Source: an uncultured Thalassolituus sp. (GTDB lineage: Bacteria; Pseudomonadota; Gammaproteobacteria; Pseudomonadales; Oceanobacteraceae). From it: a stretch of 64,000 nt of DNA. The DNA lies in assembly GCF_950066645.1 (NCBI RefSeq), contig NZ_CATMFB010000006.1, positions 62,001-126,000 of the forward strand, in the 5' to 3' direction. Below the pieces are notes generated by a model. It was given only the letters and a program-made list of their open reading frames with translations. It was not told the DNA's origin and did not search any database. The translations under genes were made by a program, and so were the position numbers. Below are positions 9,662 to 18,535 of the stretch, piece after piece; position 1 is the first letter of the stretch, and every line of letters starts with the position of its first letter.

Positions 9662-11110
9662 ATGACCAACCTACTGACGACACTGAAAATGACCCGGAGA
9701 CTGCTCACTACGCTGGTCGGCGTCGTCGTGCTCACGGGAAGTGTACGTCCGTACCTGATCGAAGAAATTCAGGATCAGGGCTCTATCACCATCGTTACCC
9801 GTAACAATCCAACGACCTATTACGAGGATCGCCACGGATCTACTGGGTATGAGTACGAACTGGCAAAAGAGTTCGCAGAATATCTGGGTGTTGAGCTGAA
9901 TCTTCTGGTTGTCAGCAATCTGAAAGAGGCGATGGACGCCCTGAAATCCGGAAAGGCGCATATGGCCGCAGCGGGTCTGACCCGTGAACAGACCGCCGCC
10001 TACCCTGTTACTTACGGTCCTTCTTACAGCTCGGTCAGCGAACAGATCATCTACCGTCGCAGTAACCACCGGCCAGAATCCTTGCAGGACCTGCAGAATG
10101 GACGCCTGATGGTAACGGCCCGCTCCCGCCACGCCAGCACTCTGCGCCGTTGGCAGCGTGAAGAACTGCCGTCCCTGAGCTGGCGCGAGAGCAGCGAGCT
10201 TGAGGCTTCCGATCTGCTGCAGATGGTGTCTGACGGCGAGCTTGATTACACCCTGGTGAATTCCAACGAGTTCCAGCTGATGCGGGCTTACCTGCCCAAT
10301 CTGGATGTGGCCTTTACGCTGGGCGAATTGCAGTCGGTTGCCTGGGCATTGCCTGACCGTGCCGATACGACCCTGAAAGAGAAAGCATTCGACTTCTTTT
10401 ACCGCCCGGAAACCGGCGCTCTGATGGCCGAACTGGCCGAACGCTTTTACGGGCATGTTGAACAGTTCGACTATGTGGGGGCACACCGTTTCCTGCGTCA
10501 GAAACGCCGTAGCCTGCCCAAGTACCAGAATTTCTTCGAGACTTCCGCTGCGACCTTTGGGTTCGACTGGCGTCTTCTGGCGGCGATGGGCTATCAGGAA
10601 AGCCACTGGAACCCGCGTGCCCGATCGTTTACCGGGGTACGTGGCATCATGATGCTGACCTTACGCACCGCGGATGAACTGGGTATCGAAAACCGCCTTG
10701 ATCCGGAACAGAGTATCTACGGAGGCAGTAAATACCTCGCTGGTCTGCGCGAGCGTCTGAGTGAGTCTGTCCATGAGCCGGACCGCACCTGGATGGCACT
10801 GGCAGCTTATAACGTCGGCTTTGGTCACCTCGAAGATGCCCGCCGGCTGGCGGTCACCATGGGCAAAAACCCTGACCTGTGGATTGATGTTAAAGACGTT
10901 CTTCCGCTGCTGAGTCAGCAGCGTTATTACAAGCAGACCCGCTACGGCTACGCCCGGGGTCAGGAACCTGTTAACTACGTGCAGAATATCCGGCGCTACT
11001 ACGATGTGCTGGTGTGGAACGAAGAGCAGGTCGTCGCTATGAATGAGCACCCACAATCGCACGAACACGGCACCGACGTGGCCGTAACCGTGATCCCGCC
11101 ATTACTCTGA
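9662..11110 (+). CDS. mltF: Membrane-bound lytic murein transglycosylase F
   Basis: 482 residues. An N-terminal hydrophobic segment (about 14-30) anchors or exports the protein. Residues about 38-265 form an SBP3-type periplasmic-binding-protein domain (ITIVTRNNPTTYYED, YEYELAKEFAEYLGVEL). Residues about 285-450 form an SLT lysozyme-like domain with catalytic glutamate in GYQESHWNP, then ARSFTGVRGIMML and the AAYNVGFGH motif. It cleaves peptidoglycan non-hydrolytically to give anhydromuropeptides. AGGTGA lies just upstream of the ATG. The stop overlaps the convergent tadA stop by nine bases. The purL-mltF-tadA cluster is conserved in gammaproteobacteria. Confidence 0.95.
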   Translation: MTNLLTTLKMTRRLLTTLVGVVVLTGSVRPYLIEEIQDQGSITIVTRNNPTTYYEDRHGSTGYEYELAKEFAEYLGVELNLLVVSNLKEAMDALKSGKAHMAAAGLTREQTAAYPVTYGPSYSSVSEQIIYRRSNHRPESLQDLQNGRLMVTARSRHASTLRRWQREELPSLSWRESSELEASDLLQMVSDGELDYTLVNSNEFQLMRAYLPNLDVAFTLGELQSVAWALPDRADTTLKEKAFDFFYRPETGALMAELAERFYGHVEQFDYVGAHRFLRQKRRSLPKYQNFFETSAATFGFDWRLLAAMGYQESHWNPRARSFTGVRGIMMLTLRTADELGIENRLDPEQSIYGGSKYLAGLRERLSESVHEPDRTWMALAAYNVGFGHLEDARRLAVTMGKNPDLWIDVKDVLPLLSQQRYYKQTRYGYARGQEPVNYVQNIRRYYDVLVWNEEQVVAMNEHPQSHEHGTDVAVTVIPPLL

Positions 11111-11632
11111 TGATGCAGGTGGGGAGGCGCGCTTCAGGCGTTTCTTGCCCGCCCGTCGCTGGCTGAAAAACTCAGTCATAACGCCCGAGCACTCTTCTGC
11201 CAGCACTCCTCCGACAATCTCCACCTGATGGTTTAAAAAAGCTTTGTCGAAGAAATGTTCGGCACTGCAGGCAACGCCAGCTTTCGGCTCTGTGGTTCCG
11301 TACACCACCCGTCCGATACGACTGTGAACGATGGCGCCCGCACACATACTGCAGGGTTCAACCGTCACATAGAGTGTCATTCCCGGAAGACGATAGTTGC
11401 CTACGCGGGCAGCCGCATCACGGATGGCCATCACCTCGGCATGAGCCGTCGGGTCCAGCAGGCTGATCGGACTGTTCGAGCCTATGCCCACTACACGCTG
11501 GTCATCCACCACCAGCGCCCCGACAGGGACCTCTCCCTGCTCTGCTGACGCCCGGGCAAGCTGAAGCGCCAGAACCATCGCTTCGTTATCGTCCGCAACA
11601 CGCTGTCCGACCAGCTGCCTGAGATCACTCAT
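11102..11632 (-). CDS. tadA: tRNA adenosine(34) deaminase
   Basis: 176 residues from the ATG at 11632, which overlaps the kefC-like stop as ATGA; an ATG four codons upstream is less likely. It deaminates A34 to inosine in tRNA-Arg(ACG). The zinc and catalytic residues are H64 and E66 in PTAHAEV, and C94 and C97 in VEPCSMCAGA. The QGEVPVGALVV segment is the normal family start. The C-terminus is basic (RRAGKKRLKR), as expected for tRNA contact. It is the last gene of the yciH-kefF-kefC-tadA series. Confidence 0.95.
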   Translation of the reverse strand: MSDLRQLVGQRVADDNEAMVLALQLARASAEQGEVPVGALVVDDQRVVGIGSNSPISLLDPTAHAEVMAIRDAAARVGNYRLPGMTLYVTVEPCSMCAGAIVHSRIGRVVYGTTEPKAGVACSAEHFFDKAFLNHQVEIVGGVLAEECSGVMTEFFSQRRAGKKRLKRASPPASSE

Positions 11633-13461
11633 TGTGCATCCCATCCGCGATCATCCAGTTCTGTATTTGCCTGATCATCGGAGCGCAGTACTTTTTCAAG
11701 GTCGACGGCGTGCTGTTTCGCCATCGTGATGTATTTACGGTCATCTTCAAGCACCTCACTTAAGGCATAGAGACTTTTCTCGTCATGATGTTTGAAGAGT
11801 TTCGCAGCCCTCTGCGCCTGGTACGCCCGGAACCCCATGATCGTCAGAGCCTGACGCCCCATCGACAAGGCAGAATCAAAGGTCTCGCGCTCGATGTGGT
11901 CGGCTCCGGCATGAATCAGCTCTGCCGCTTCACGGCGTCCCGCTGCACGCGCGAGAATCTTCACCGAAGGATGATGGCGCTTAACCTGCTCAATGGTCTG
12001 CAGCATCCGCTCGTGATCATCAATGGCAAGCACCAGCAGCGTTGCATCCGCAATGCCTGCGGCATCAAGCAGATCTATCCGGGCAGCATCCCCATAAAAC
12101 ACTTTGTGTCCGAAGCTGCGCACCAGATCCACCTGCTGGGCATCGTGTTCAAGTACGGTGATCTCAAAGCCGTTCATCCGTAACAGGCGGCCCACAATCT
12201 GTCCGAAGCGACCAAAGCCCACCAGGATCGCCTTGCCTTCGGCATGATCAATTGCATCGTGAGGGCGGGCCTGTTGCTGGCCGCCTAATCGCGGCAGTAC
12301 CAGCTTTTCGTTAATCACAAACAGCAGCGGTGTTAACGCCATCGACAGAGCGACCACCAGCGTCAGGGGTTCGATAATGTAAGCCGGCAGAACATCCTGA
12401 GCTGAGGCGAAGCTGAAGAGCACAAAAGCGAACTCCCCGCCCTGCGCCAATGAAAACGTGAATATCGCATTACTGCGGCTACTGAGCCCAAACAGTTTCC
12501 CGAGAATCAGCAGAATCACGAGCTTCACCAGAACCAGTCCGCCCACCATCGCCAGAACCGGCAAAGGCTCTGCCATAAAGAGCCCGAAGTCGATGCTCGC
12601 GCCCACAGAAATAAAGAACAGCGCGAGCAACAGACCTTTGAACGGCTCGACTTCGGCTTCCAGCTCATGGCGGTACTCTGAGTTCGCCAGTACGACACCC
12701 GCAACAAAGGTGCCCAACGCCGGTGACAGGCCGATGTGTTCCATCAGCAGCGCTATCCCAACCACCAGAAACAAAGCTGTCGCGGTAAACATTTCGCGCA
12801 GACGGGTCTGCGCAATAATGCGGAAAGCGGAACGGCTGAGCCAGCGCCCCACCAGCACAATGCCAATCACCACACCAAGTACCATCAGGGCACTCTGCCA
12901 GCCAGGCAGATTATGCTTGTCACTGAATGTGCCGACCTCCGAGACCGCCAGCAGAGGCAGAATGGCCAGCATCGGAATCACTGCGATATCCTGGAACAAC
13001 AGAACAGCAAACGCCGACTGACCACTGTCATTGCGCATCAGTCCTTTTTCATTCAGTGTCTGCAGCACAATCGCCGTAGAAGACAAGGACAACACCATGC
13101 CGACCACAACGGCATGCTGCCAGTTATCGAGATAGATGGCGGCAATGCCGGCAATCGCCGCACTGGTGAGCACAACCTGCAGGCCACCCATGCCTATGAT
13201 GGGCATACGCATACGCCAGAGCTTGGATGGGTCCAGCTCCAGACCGACCAGAAACAGCATCATCACTACGCCAAACTCAGCGAAGTGCATCACCTCATCG
13301 ATGTCCTGGCCAATCAGCCCCAGTGCAAAGGGCCCGATCACTGCTCCCGCACAGAGATACCCAAGTACCGAGCCCAGCCCCAGGCGGGCTGCAATGGGCA
13401 CCGCAATGACCGCTGCCGCCAGAAAGATAAACGCCTGAGCAAGAAAACCGGCTTCAGCCAT
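11629..13461 (-). CDS. kefC: KefC/KefB-type cation:proton antiporter (CPA2) with RCK domain
   Basis: 610 residues. The N-terminal 380 residues carry about 12 membrane helices of the CPA2 fold, including the FQDIAVIPML motif and LFLVGLELDPSKLW. A TrkA-N/RCK nucleotide-binding domain starts near residue 405 (KAILVGFGRFGQIVG). The C-terminus is charged. In E. coli such proteins release potassium when glutathione adducts bind, protecting against electrophiles. The start overlaps the upstream flavoprotein gene by eight bases, which supports the KefFC pairing. KefB versus KefC cannot be settled by eye. Confidence 0.9.
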   Translation of the reverse strand: MAEAGFLAQAFIFLAAAVIAVPIAARLGLGSVLGYLCAGAVIGPFALGLIGQDIDEVMHFAEFGVVMMLFLVGLELDPSKLWRMRMPIIGMGGLQVVLTSAAIAGIAAIYLDNWQHAVVVGMVLSLSSTAIVLQTLNEKGLMRNDSGQSAFAVLLFQDIAVIPMLAILPLLAVSEVGTFSDKHNLPGWQSALMVLGVVIGIVLVGRWLSRSAFRIIAQTRLREMFTATALFLVVGIALLMEHIGLSPALGTFVAGVVLANSEYRHELEAEVEPFKGLLLALFFISVGASIDFGLFMAEPLPVLAMVGGLVLVKLVILLILGKLFGLSSRSNAIFTFSLAQGGEFAFVLFSFASAQDVLPAYIIEPLTLVVALSMALTPLLFVINEKLVLPRLGGQQQARPHDAIDHAEGKAILVGFGRFGQIVGRLLRMNGFEITVLEHDAQQVDLVRSFGHKVFYGDAARIDLLDAAGIADATLLVLAIDDHERMLQTIEQVKRHHPSVKILARAAGRREAAELIHAGADHIERETFDSALSMGRQALTIMGFRAYQAQRAAKLFKHHDEKSLYALSEVLEDDRKYITMAKQHAVDLEKVLRSDDQANTELDDRGWDAQ

Positions 13462-13999
13462 GACGACACTCCTCCAGATAGCTCAGCAGATTCTGCCGGT
13501 AAGTCGCGACCGCCCGCTCAAGCACATCGTCCGTCATATGACGGCTGTGGTAGATTTCAAAATTCGGGAAGGCCTTAAGCGCACAGACATTTGCCATGCG
13601 TTCGTACTGGAGAAAATAATCAGAGAGCGGACGCTCGTTCACGCCTTCGGTCGCGTATGTATGCTCAGGCGCACCTGCTGTCATCACAATCCACAGGCCT
13701 TTTCCTTTCAGCTTCTGCTGATCCCGGCCGTACGCAAACCCGTACTCCAGCACCAGATCCTGCCATTCACGCAGTAGCGCCGGCATGTTGTACCAGTACA
13801 CGGGGTGCTGAATAACGATCAGGTCGTGCTCCAGCAGCAGAGCCTGTTCCGCCTCTACGTCGATAAAGAAGTCCGGGTAGGTCTGATACAGGTCATGCAC
13901 CGTCACATCAGAAATGCCCTTGATACTGTCGAGCATCATGCGGTTGGCACGGGAGCGCTGATGCGCAGGATGCGCGTATATGACCAGTGCTTTCGTCAT
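13454..13999 (-). CDS. KefF/KefG-type NAD(P)H quinone reductase, ancillary to antiporter
   Basis: 181-residue flavodoxin-fold protein. ALVIYAHPAHQRSRAN is the FMN-binding loop, and HPVYWYNMPALLREWQDLVLEYGFAYG is the region conserved in KefF/KefG and NQO-type reductases. In E. coli, KefF and KefG bind and activate KefC and KefB and also reduce quinones. The overlap with the antiporter gene and the three-base gap after the SUI1 gene indicate one transcript. Its partner here is therefore the KefC-type protein. Confidence 0.9.
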   Translation of the reverse strand: MTKALVIYAHPAHQRSRANRMMLDSIKGISDVTVHDLYQTYPDFFIDVEAEQALLLEHDLIVIQHPVYWYNMPALLREWQDLVLEYGFAYGRDQQKLKGKGLWIVMTAGAPEHTYATEGVNERPLSDYFLQYERMANVCALKAFPNFEIYHSRHMTDDVLERAVATYRQNLLSYLEECRHG

Positions 14000-14002
14000 A
14001 GG

Positions 14003-14362
14003 TCAGCCACCCGCCTTTTTCACGGTAAAGCCACGCTTGGTCAGTTCACTTACCAGAAGATCCCGCTGATCCCCCTGAATCTCGATGACACCGTCTTTCA
14101 GCGCACCGCCGACACCGCATTTTTTCTTCAGGTCTTTCGCCAGGGTTTTCAGTTCGGCCCCCACCAGAGGCACACCAGTTACCAGGGTCATGACTTTGCC
14201 CCCCCGGCCTTTGGTTTCCCGTGCGACCCGGACAATGCCATCGCCCGCAGGCGCAGCGTCATCACTGCAGCGGCAATCATCGACGGGCTGCTGGCACCCC
14301 GGGCAGGCGCGACCAAATTCAGTTGAATAAACAAGACCGCCGGAGGAAGATTTTTTAGCCAT
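14003..14362 (-). CDS. yciH: SUI1-family translation initiation factor-like protein YciH
   Basis: 119 residues from the ATG at 14362; a GTG seven codons upstream is possible. The SUI1/eIF1 fold covers the C-terminal 80 residues (VMTLVTGVPL, LKKKCGVGGALKDGVIEIQGD). The N-terminal region, LVYSTEFGRACPGC followed by CRC, has four cysteines that could bind a metal; E. coli YciH as I recall it lacks them. YciH affects start-codon fidelity in vitro. It lies at the head of the kef-tadA gene run. Confidence 0.88.
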   Translation of the reverse strand: MAKKSSSGGLVYSTEFGRACPGCQQPVDDCRCSDDAAPAGDGIVRVARETKGRGGKVMTLVTGVPLVGAELKTLAKDLKKKCGVGGALKDGVIEIQGDQRDLLVSELTKRGFTVKKAGG

Positions 14363-14430
14363 ATCGAAGAACGCCTGAACCACTGGATATGGCGGGAAAA
14401 GTAACCGATACCGCCAGAGGGTTCAACGGC

Positions 14431-16062
14431 TCAGAAAAGAACGTTATCGCGCTGGAATTTAAGGATAACGATGGTGCCCTTGCCTTTCTCGCTGGCAATC
14501 TTGAGTTCACCCCCGTGATTCAGCATCAGGTTATAGGCCACCGTGAGGCCCAGACCCGTGCCGGCCCCCACTTCTTTGCGGGTAAAGAATGGATTGATCG
14601 CGTTCGGGACATCGGCCGCGTCCATGCCTACCCCGTTGTCTTTGATCACCACACAGACGTCGTCATCAGAAATCTCCGCGGCAATTTCTACAGTTCCGCC
14701 CTCGGGCATGGCTTCGCGCGCATTCTGCAGAATCTTATCAAACACCAGTTTGACCTGAGACCGGACACATTCCACGACAGGCACATCCTGCATCACATTC
14801 ACAACATGGATGTTGCCGGTCACGTCCATGCCAGCATCGGCGACCGTTTCATTCATGACGTCTATCAGATCGACCGGCTCTTTCTCCAGTGCCTCAACGT
14901 CTGCGAAGGTACGAAGCTCGTTGACGATATTCTTTACACGATCAAGGCTATGGCGGGATGTTTTGACCAGCTCGGGGGCGTCCTCGCGAACAAAATCGTA
15001 ATCAATAGACGCCCGCAGACTTTCCAACGCCTGACGTACTGTCATATCGGCAATTTCTTTCTCTGCCAGCTGATACTCTTCTGCCAGTTCAATCAGCTCG
15101 GTCAGGTATTCACTGAGGGTGGCAATATTGCTGTAAACCACAGCCACGGGGTTATTGATCTCGTGGGCCATGCCCGCCGCCAGATGCCCGAGCGAGGCCA
15201 TCCTCTGTGCCTGCAGCAACATCCCCTGCATTTTCTGCAACTGATCAAGACTGGCCTGAAGGTTATGGTTACTGTCGTGCAGTTCCTGGGTACGCGCTTT
15301 TACTTTTTCTTCCAACTGCTCGTTCAGCTGACGCACACGGGTTTCTGCCATCTTGCGTCGCTCCATTTCGGAGGTAACGGCCGACAGCAGATCATTCAGC
15401 TTACTGGCCAGATCGTCTAACTCAGTACGTTGCAGGGGAGCTTCCACTTCGAGAGGCTCGCGTCCGGGCGCCATGAGATCAATGTCCAGCAGCTTGTTAG
15501 TCAGGCGCTTCACTGGCCCGGTCAGTTTGGTCCGGAAGATAATGATCAGAACAATGGCCAGCGCCACATTACGGGCAATATCAACCAGAACGATGGTGAC
15601 GGCACGACGCTCGTAGCCTGCGGCCATCTGATTCTGATCCGCATAGAGGGTCATATGTCCGATGACCGCGGGGGATTTGCTGTATTGCGCCGGTTCTCGC
15701 AGCTCTACCGAGAACTCCGTGAATCCGGGCATCACCTTTCCTTCTGGCGACGTGACCTGAACCCCGACCTCAATCGCAAAACCCGACGAGTTTTCACGGA
15801 TCACACCACCGACAATTCCCGGCCGCTCGATCAGACTCTGCAGTTCCGTGCGCAGGGATTCATTATCGTAATTATAGAGAGCAAGAGCGGTCGTAGGACG
15901 GTGACCCTCCATCATAGTCCGGGTATCAGTCGCAAAGTTACTGATCTCGGCGCGGTAATCCGTCACCATCTGTACTGCACTGAAAATCATCCCGGTGAGC
16001 ACACTCCAGAGGATGACCTGCAGGGTCAGTTTTTTATCAATCGATGTCGATTGCTTCGGCAC
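14431..16062 (-). CDS. Membrane sensor histidine kinase (orphan)
   Basis: 543 residues. A transmembrane helix lies at about 14-33, a periplasmic sensor at about 34-170, a second helix at about 178-198 and a HAMP segment after it. A coiled coil at about 250-290 leads into the dimerisation helix with phospho-acceptor histidine in LGHLAAGMAHEINNPVAV. The ATP-binding domain has IKDNGVGMD and GTGLGLTVAYNLM. The H-box AHEINNP is typical of the HPK4-like kinases that often work with NtrC- or receiver-type partners. No response-regulator gene is adjacent, so the partner and signal are unknown. An Lrp-type regulator gene lies 45 bases upstream. Confidence 0.88.
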   Translation of the reverse strand: MPKQSTSIDKKLTLQVILWSVLTGMIFSAVQMVTDYRAEISNFATDTRTMMEGHRPTTALALYNYDNESLRTELQSLIERPGIVGGVIRENSSGFAIEVGVQVTSPEGKVMPGFTEFSVELREPAQYSKSPAVIGHMTLYADQNQMAAGYERRAVTIVLVDIARNVALAIVLIIIFRTKLTGPVKRLTNKLLDIDLMAPGREPLEVEAPLQRTELDDLASKLNDLLSAVTSEMERRKMAETRVRQLNEQLEEKVKARTQELHDSNHNLQASLDQLQKMQGMLLQAQRMASLGHLAAGMAHEINNPVAVVYSNIATLSEYLTELIELAEEYQLAEKEIADMTVRQALESLRASIDYDFVREDAPELVKTSRHSLDRVKNIVNELRTFADVEALEKEPVDLIDVMNETVADAGMDVTGNIHVVNVMQDVPVVECVRSQVKLVFDKILQNAREAMPEGGTVEIAAEISDDDVCVVIKDNGVGMDAADVPNAINPFFTRKEVGAGTGLGLTVAYNLMLNHGGELKIASEKGKGTIVILKFQRDNVLF

Positions 16063-16107
16063 GGAAGCGACTCCACCAGCCCGTTTATACCCTCAGTATA
16101 GACGCCC

Positions 16108-16593
16108 CTACGGGATGGCAACCGCCGACCGGTCGACAACTTTGCGCATAACAAAGGAGGAATGCACGCCACTCACGCCATCAATGCGCGTTAATGTGCC
16201 CAACAGAAACTGCTGATACGCTTCCATATCTTCGACCAGTACCTTCAGAACGTAGTCGGCGGATTGCCCGGTGATCAGATAACACTCCAGCACTTCAGGG
16301 CAGGCACTGACCTCGCTTTCAAAGCGGTTGAAGCGCTCGGGAGTGTGCCGGTCCATGCTGATATTGATCAGCGCCAGCAGATCCAGCCCCAGACGACGCG
16401 CGTCGACATGTGCCCGGTAGCCCTGAATGATGCCGCCCTCTTCCAGGGCCTTTACCCGCCGTGAGCAGGGCGAGGGAGATAAGCCCACCCGGTCCGCCAG
16501 TTCAAGATTGCTCAGGCTGCTGTCTTCCTGGAGATACTGCAGGATGCGCCGGTCAGTCCGGTCGAGTACAACGGGGGGAAGTTTGCTGGCCAA
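16108..16593 (-). CDS. Lrp/AsnC-family transcriptional regulator
   Basis: 161 residues when started at the TTG at 16593, which I choose because GGAG sits five bases before it and the family length is about 160. Other non-ATG starts add up to nine poorly conserved residues. The N-terminal winged helix-turn-helix (DRTDRRILQYLQEDSSLSNLE..LADRVGLSPSPCSRRVKALE) is followed by an AsnC ligand-binding RAM domain. Members respond to amino acids. It is divergent from leuA, suggesting but not proving control of leucine synthesis. Confidence 0.9.
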   Translation of the reverse strand: MASKLPPVVLDRTDRRILQYLQEDSSLSNLELADRVGLSPSPCSRRVKALEEGGIIQGYRAHVDARRLGLDLLALINISMDRHTPERFNRFESEVSACPEVLECYLITGQSADYVLKVLVEDMEAYQQFLLGTLTRIDGVSGVHSSFVMRKVVDRSAVAIP

Positions 16594-16703
16594 AATCACT
16601 CCAGAAGCATAATTATTCAAACTTAATGAAAAATATAGTTATTTATTGCTAAAAACAAGCAATATCGCGCACACTTTGCAATCTTTCTCGCGGAAAGCGC
16701 GCC

Positions 16704-16709
16704 TATAAT
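16704..16709 (+). promoter_or_regulatory. Candidate -10 element of the leuA promoter
   Basis: A consensus TATAAT lies 140 bases before leuA. The hexamer 17 bases upstream (ATCTTT) is a weak -35, so an activator may be needed. If used, the leader would be about 135 nt. I saw no leucine-rich leader peptide and no T-box-like structure in it. Confidence 0.4.
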
Positions 16710-16849
16710 GATCACATACTGTTGAGGCAGCCGGAGACTCTCACCCGAGCCCGGCGGCAGAAGGCTCACGAGGCTGACTGAGGCAATGCTCACAAGGCAA
16801 CACCAACCCGCCCTGCAGTACCGAATCCCGTATCCCAGAGGCATAAGCA

Positions 16850-18535
16850 ATGAGTACCCCGACCAACCCACGTTTCAACCACCAGAAGTACCGCCCGTTC
16901 CCGCAGGTTAACCTGCCTGACCGACTGTGGCCGTCTCAGGTACTGACCCAGGCCCCGCAGTGGTGTTCTGTGGATCTGCGTGATGGTAATCAGGCACTTA
17001 TTGATCCTATGACCGTTGAACAGAAGAAACAGATGTGGGCTCTGCTCGTGCGGATGGGCTTTAAAGAGATTGAAGTGGGCTTCCCTTCAGCATCTCAGCC
17101 AGATTTTGATTTTGTCCGCTGGTTGATTGAAGCCCGTCAGATTCCCGATGATGTCACCATCCAGGTGCTTGTTCAGGCTCGTGACGAACTGATCGAGCGG
17201 ACGTACGAGGCCTTGCGTGGCGCGCGCCGTGCAGTGGTACACGTCTACAACTCAACGTCTCCGGTACAGCGTCAGAAAGTCTTTGGTCTCGATAAGCAGG
17301 GCATCATCGACATCGCCCGCAAAGGCGCGGCAAAAGTGCGTGACGAAGCAGCAAAACACCCTGGCACCGAGTGGGTCTTTCAGTATTCGCCAGAAAGCTT
17401 TTCCAGCACCGAAGTCGAGTTCGCCACCGAAGTCTGTAATGCCGTCATTGATGTCTGGCAGCCTACGCCAGAGAACAAAGCCATTATCAACCTGCCAGCC
17501 ACGGTAGAGTCGGCGATGCCAAACGTTTTTGCCGATCAGATCGAATGGTTCTGCCGCCACGTTAATCAGCGCGACTGCATCACGGTCAGTATCCACACTC
17601 ATAACGACCGTGGCTGTGGTGTTGCCGCTGCCGAACTGGCATTGCTTGCCGGCGCGGACCGGATTGAAGGTACCTTGCTGGGCAACGGTGAACGCACCGG
17701 AAATATGGATATCGTCACGATGGCGATGAACTTCTACAGCCAGGGCATTGATCCGGAACTCGATATCAGCATCGCAGACGACATTATTGCGACGGTCGAA
17801 GCCTGTACCAACATCAAAACCCACCCGCGTCACCCCTGGGTTGGAGAACTGGTCTATACCGCGTTTTCAGGCAGTCATCAGGATGCTATCCGCAAGTGTC
17901 TGGTGCAGCAGTCTGACGATGAACCCTGGGATGTGGCGTACCTGCCGATTGATCCGCAGGACATAGGCCGCAATTATCAGTCAGTAATCCGCGTCAACAG
18001 CCAGAGTGGTAAGGGTGGCGCCAGCTACATTGTTGAGCAGGAACTCGGTGTCACCCTGCCGCGCTGGATGCAGATTGAGCTTGCTCAGCATGTACAGCAG
18101 GCGGCAGAGCGCAGCGAAGGCGAACTGAGCATTGAGGCCATCGTGAATATCTTCCGTCAGGCGTTTATTCCGAAAGGCGGACACTATGAGCTTGCCAGCT
18201 ACCAGACGGCGCATGAACAGCAACACCATGAAATTCATGCCAGTCTGCATGACGGTAGCCAGCTGCTGACCTTACATGGACAAGGTATGGGCAGTATCAG
18301 TGCCTTCACCGATGCCCTGCACAAGACGACCGGACTGGATATCCAGGTGGTTCAGTTTGAAGAGCAGGCGCTGTCTGAGGGCAGCAACGCACAGGCGATG
18401 GCCTTTGTTCAGATCAGCATCCGTGGTCAGCGTTTCACCGCGGCTGCGAGTGACAACGATACGCTGGCTGCCAGCCTGCAGGCGATTGTGAATGCCATGA
18501 ACATTGCTATCAGTGCAGGCGTTCAGGCTGCGTGA
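16850..18535 (+). CDS. leuA: 2-isopropylmalate synthase
   Basis: 561 residues, the long (Mycobacterium/Pseudomonas-type) form. It condenses acetyl-CoA with 2-oxoisovalerate, the first committed step of leucine synthesis. The TIM barrel begins with the signature VDLRDGNQALIDPM (metal-binding Asp and Arg) and carries the second signature SIHTHNDRGCGVAAAELAL with the HTH metal ligands. The C-terminal LeuA dimerisation/allosteric domain (about 430-560) should bind leucine for feedback inhibition. The ATG is preceded by an AGAGG element. The 3' end overlaps the convergent VRR-NUC gene by 13 bases. Confidence 0.97.
   Translation: MSTPTNPRFNHQKYRPFPQVNLPDRLWPSQVLTQAPQWCSVDLRDGNQALIDPMTVEQKKQMWALLVRMGFKEIEVGFPSASQPDFDFVRWLIEARQIPDDVTIQVLVQARDELIERTYEALRGARRAVVHVYNSTSPVQRQKVFGLDKQGIIDIARKGAAKVRDEAAKHPGTEWVFQYSPESFSSTEVEFATEVCNAVIDVWQPTPENKAIINLPATVESAMPNVFADQIEWFCRHVNQRDCITVSIHTHNDRGCGVAAAELALLAGADRIEGTLLGNGERTGNMDIVTMAMNFYSQGIDPELDISIADDIIATVEACTNIKTHPRHPWVGELVYTAFSGSHQDAIRKCLVQQSDDEPWDVAYLPIDPQDIGRNYQSVIRVNSQSGKGGASYIVEQELGVTLPRWMQIELAQHVQQAAERSEGELSIEAIVNIFRQAFIPKGGHYELASYQTAHEQQHHEIHASLHDGSQLLTLHGQGMGSISAFTDALHKTTGLDIQVVQFEEQALSEGSNAQAMAFVQISIRGQRFTAAASDNDTLAASLQAIVNAMNIAISAGVQAA

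Noticed and set aside
12736-13578. 280-codon plus-strand frame inside the KefC-like gene
   Set aside because: Antisense to an antiporter gene; the translation is rich in His/Gln/Arg with no domain, typical of a shadow frame.
14389-15420. 343-codon plus-strand frame opposite the sensor kinase
   Set aside because: Antisense to clear kinase motifs; no recognisable protein pattern or ribosome-binding site.
16786-16852. Leucine leader peptide or T-box before leuA
   Set aside because: The short frame beginning at 16786 has few leucine codons and no attenuator-like hairpin with a T-run follows it.
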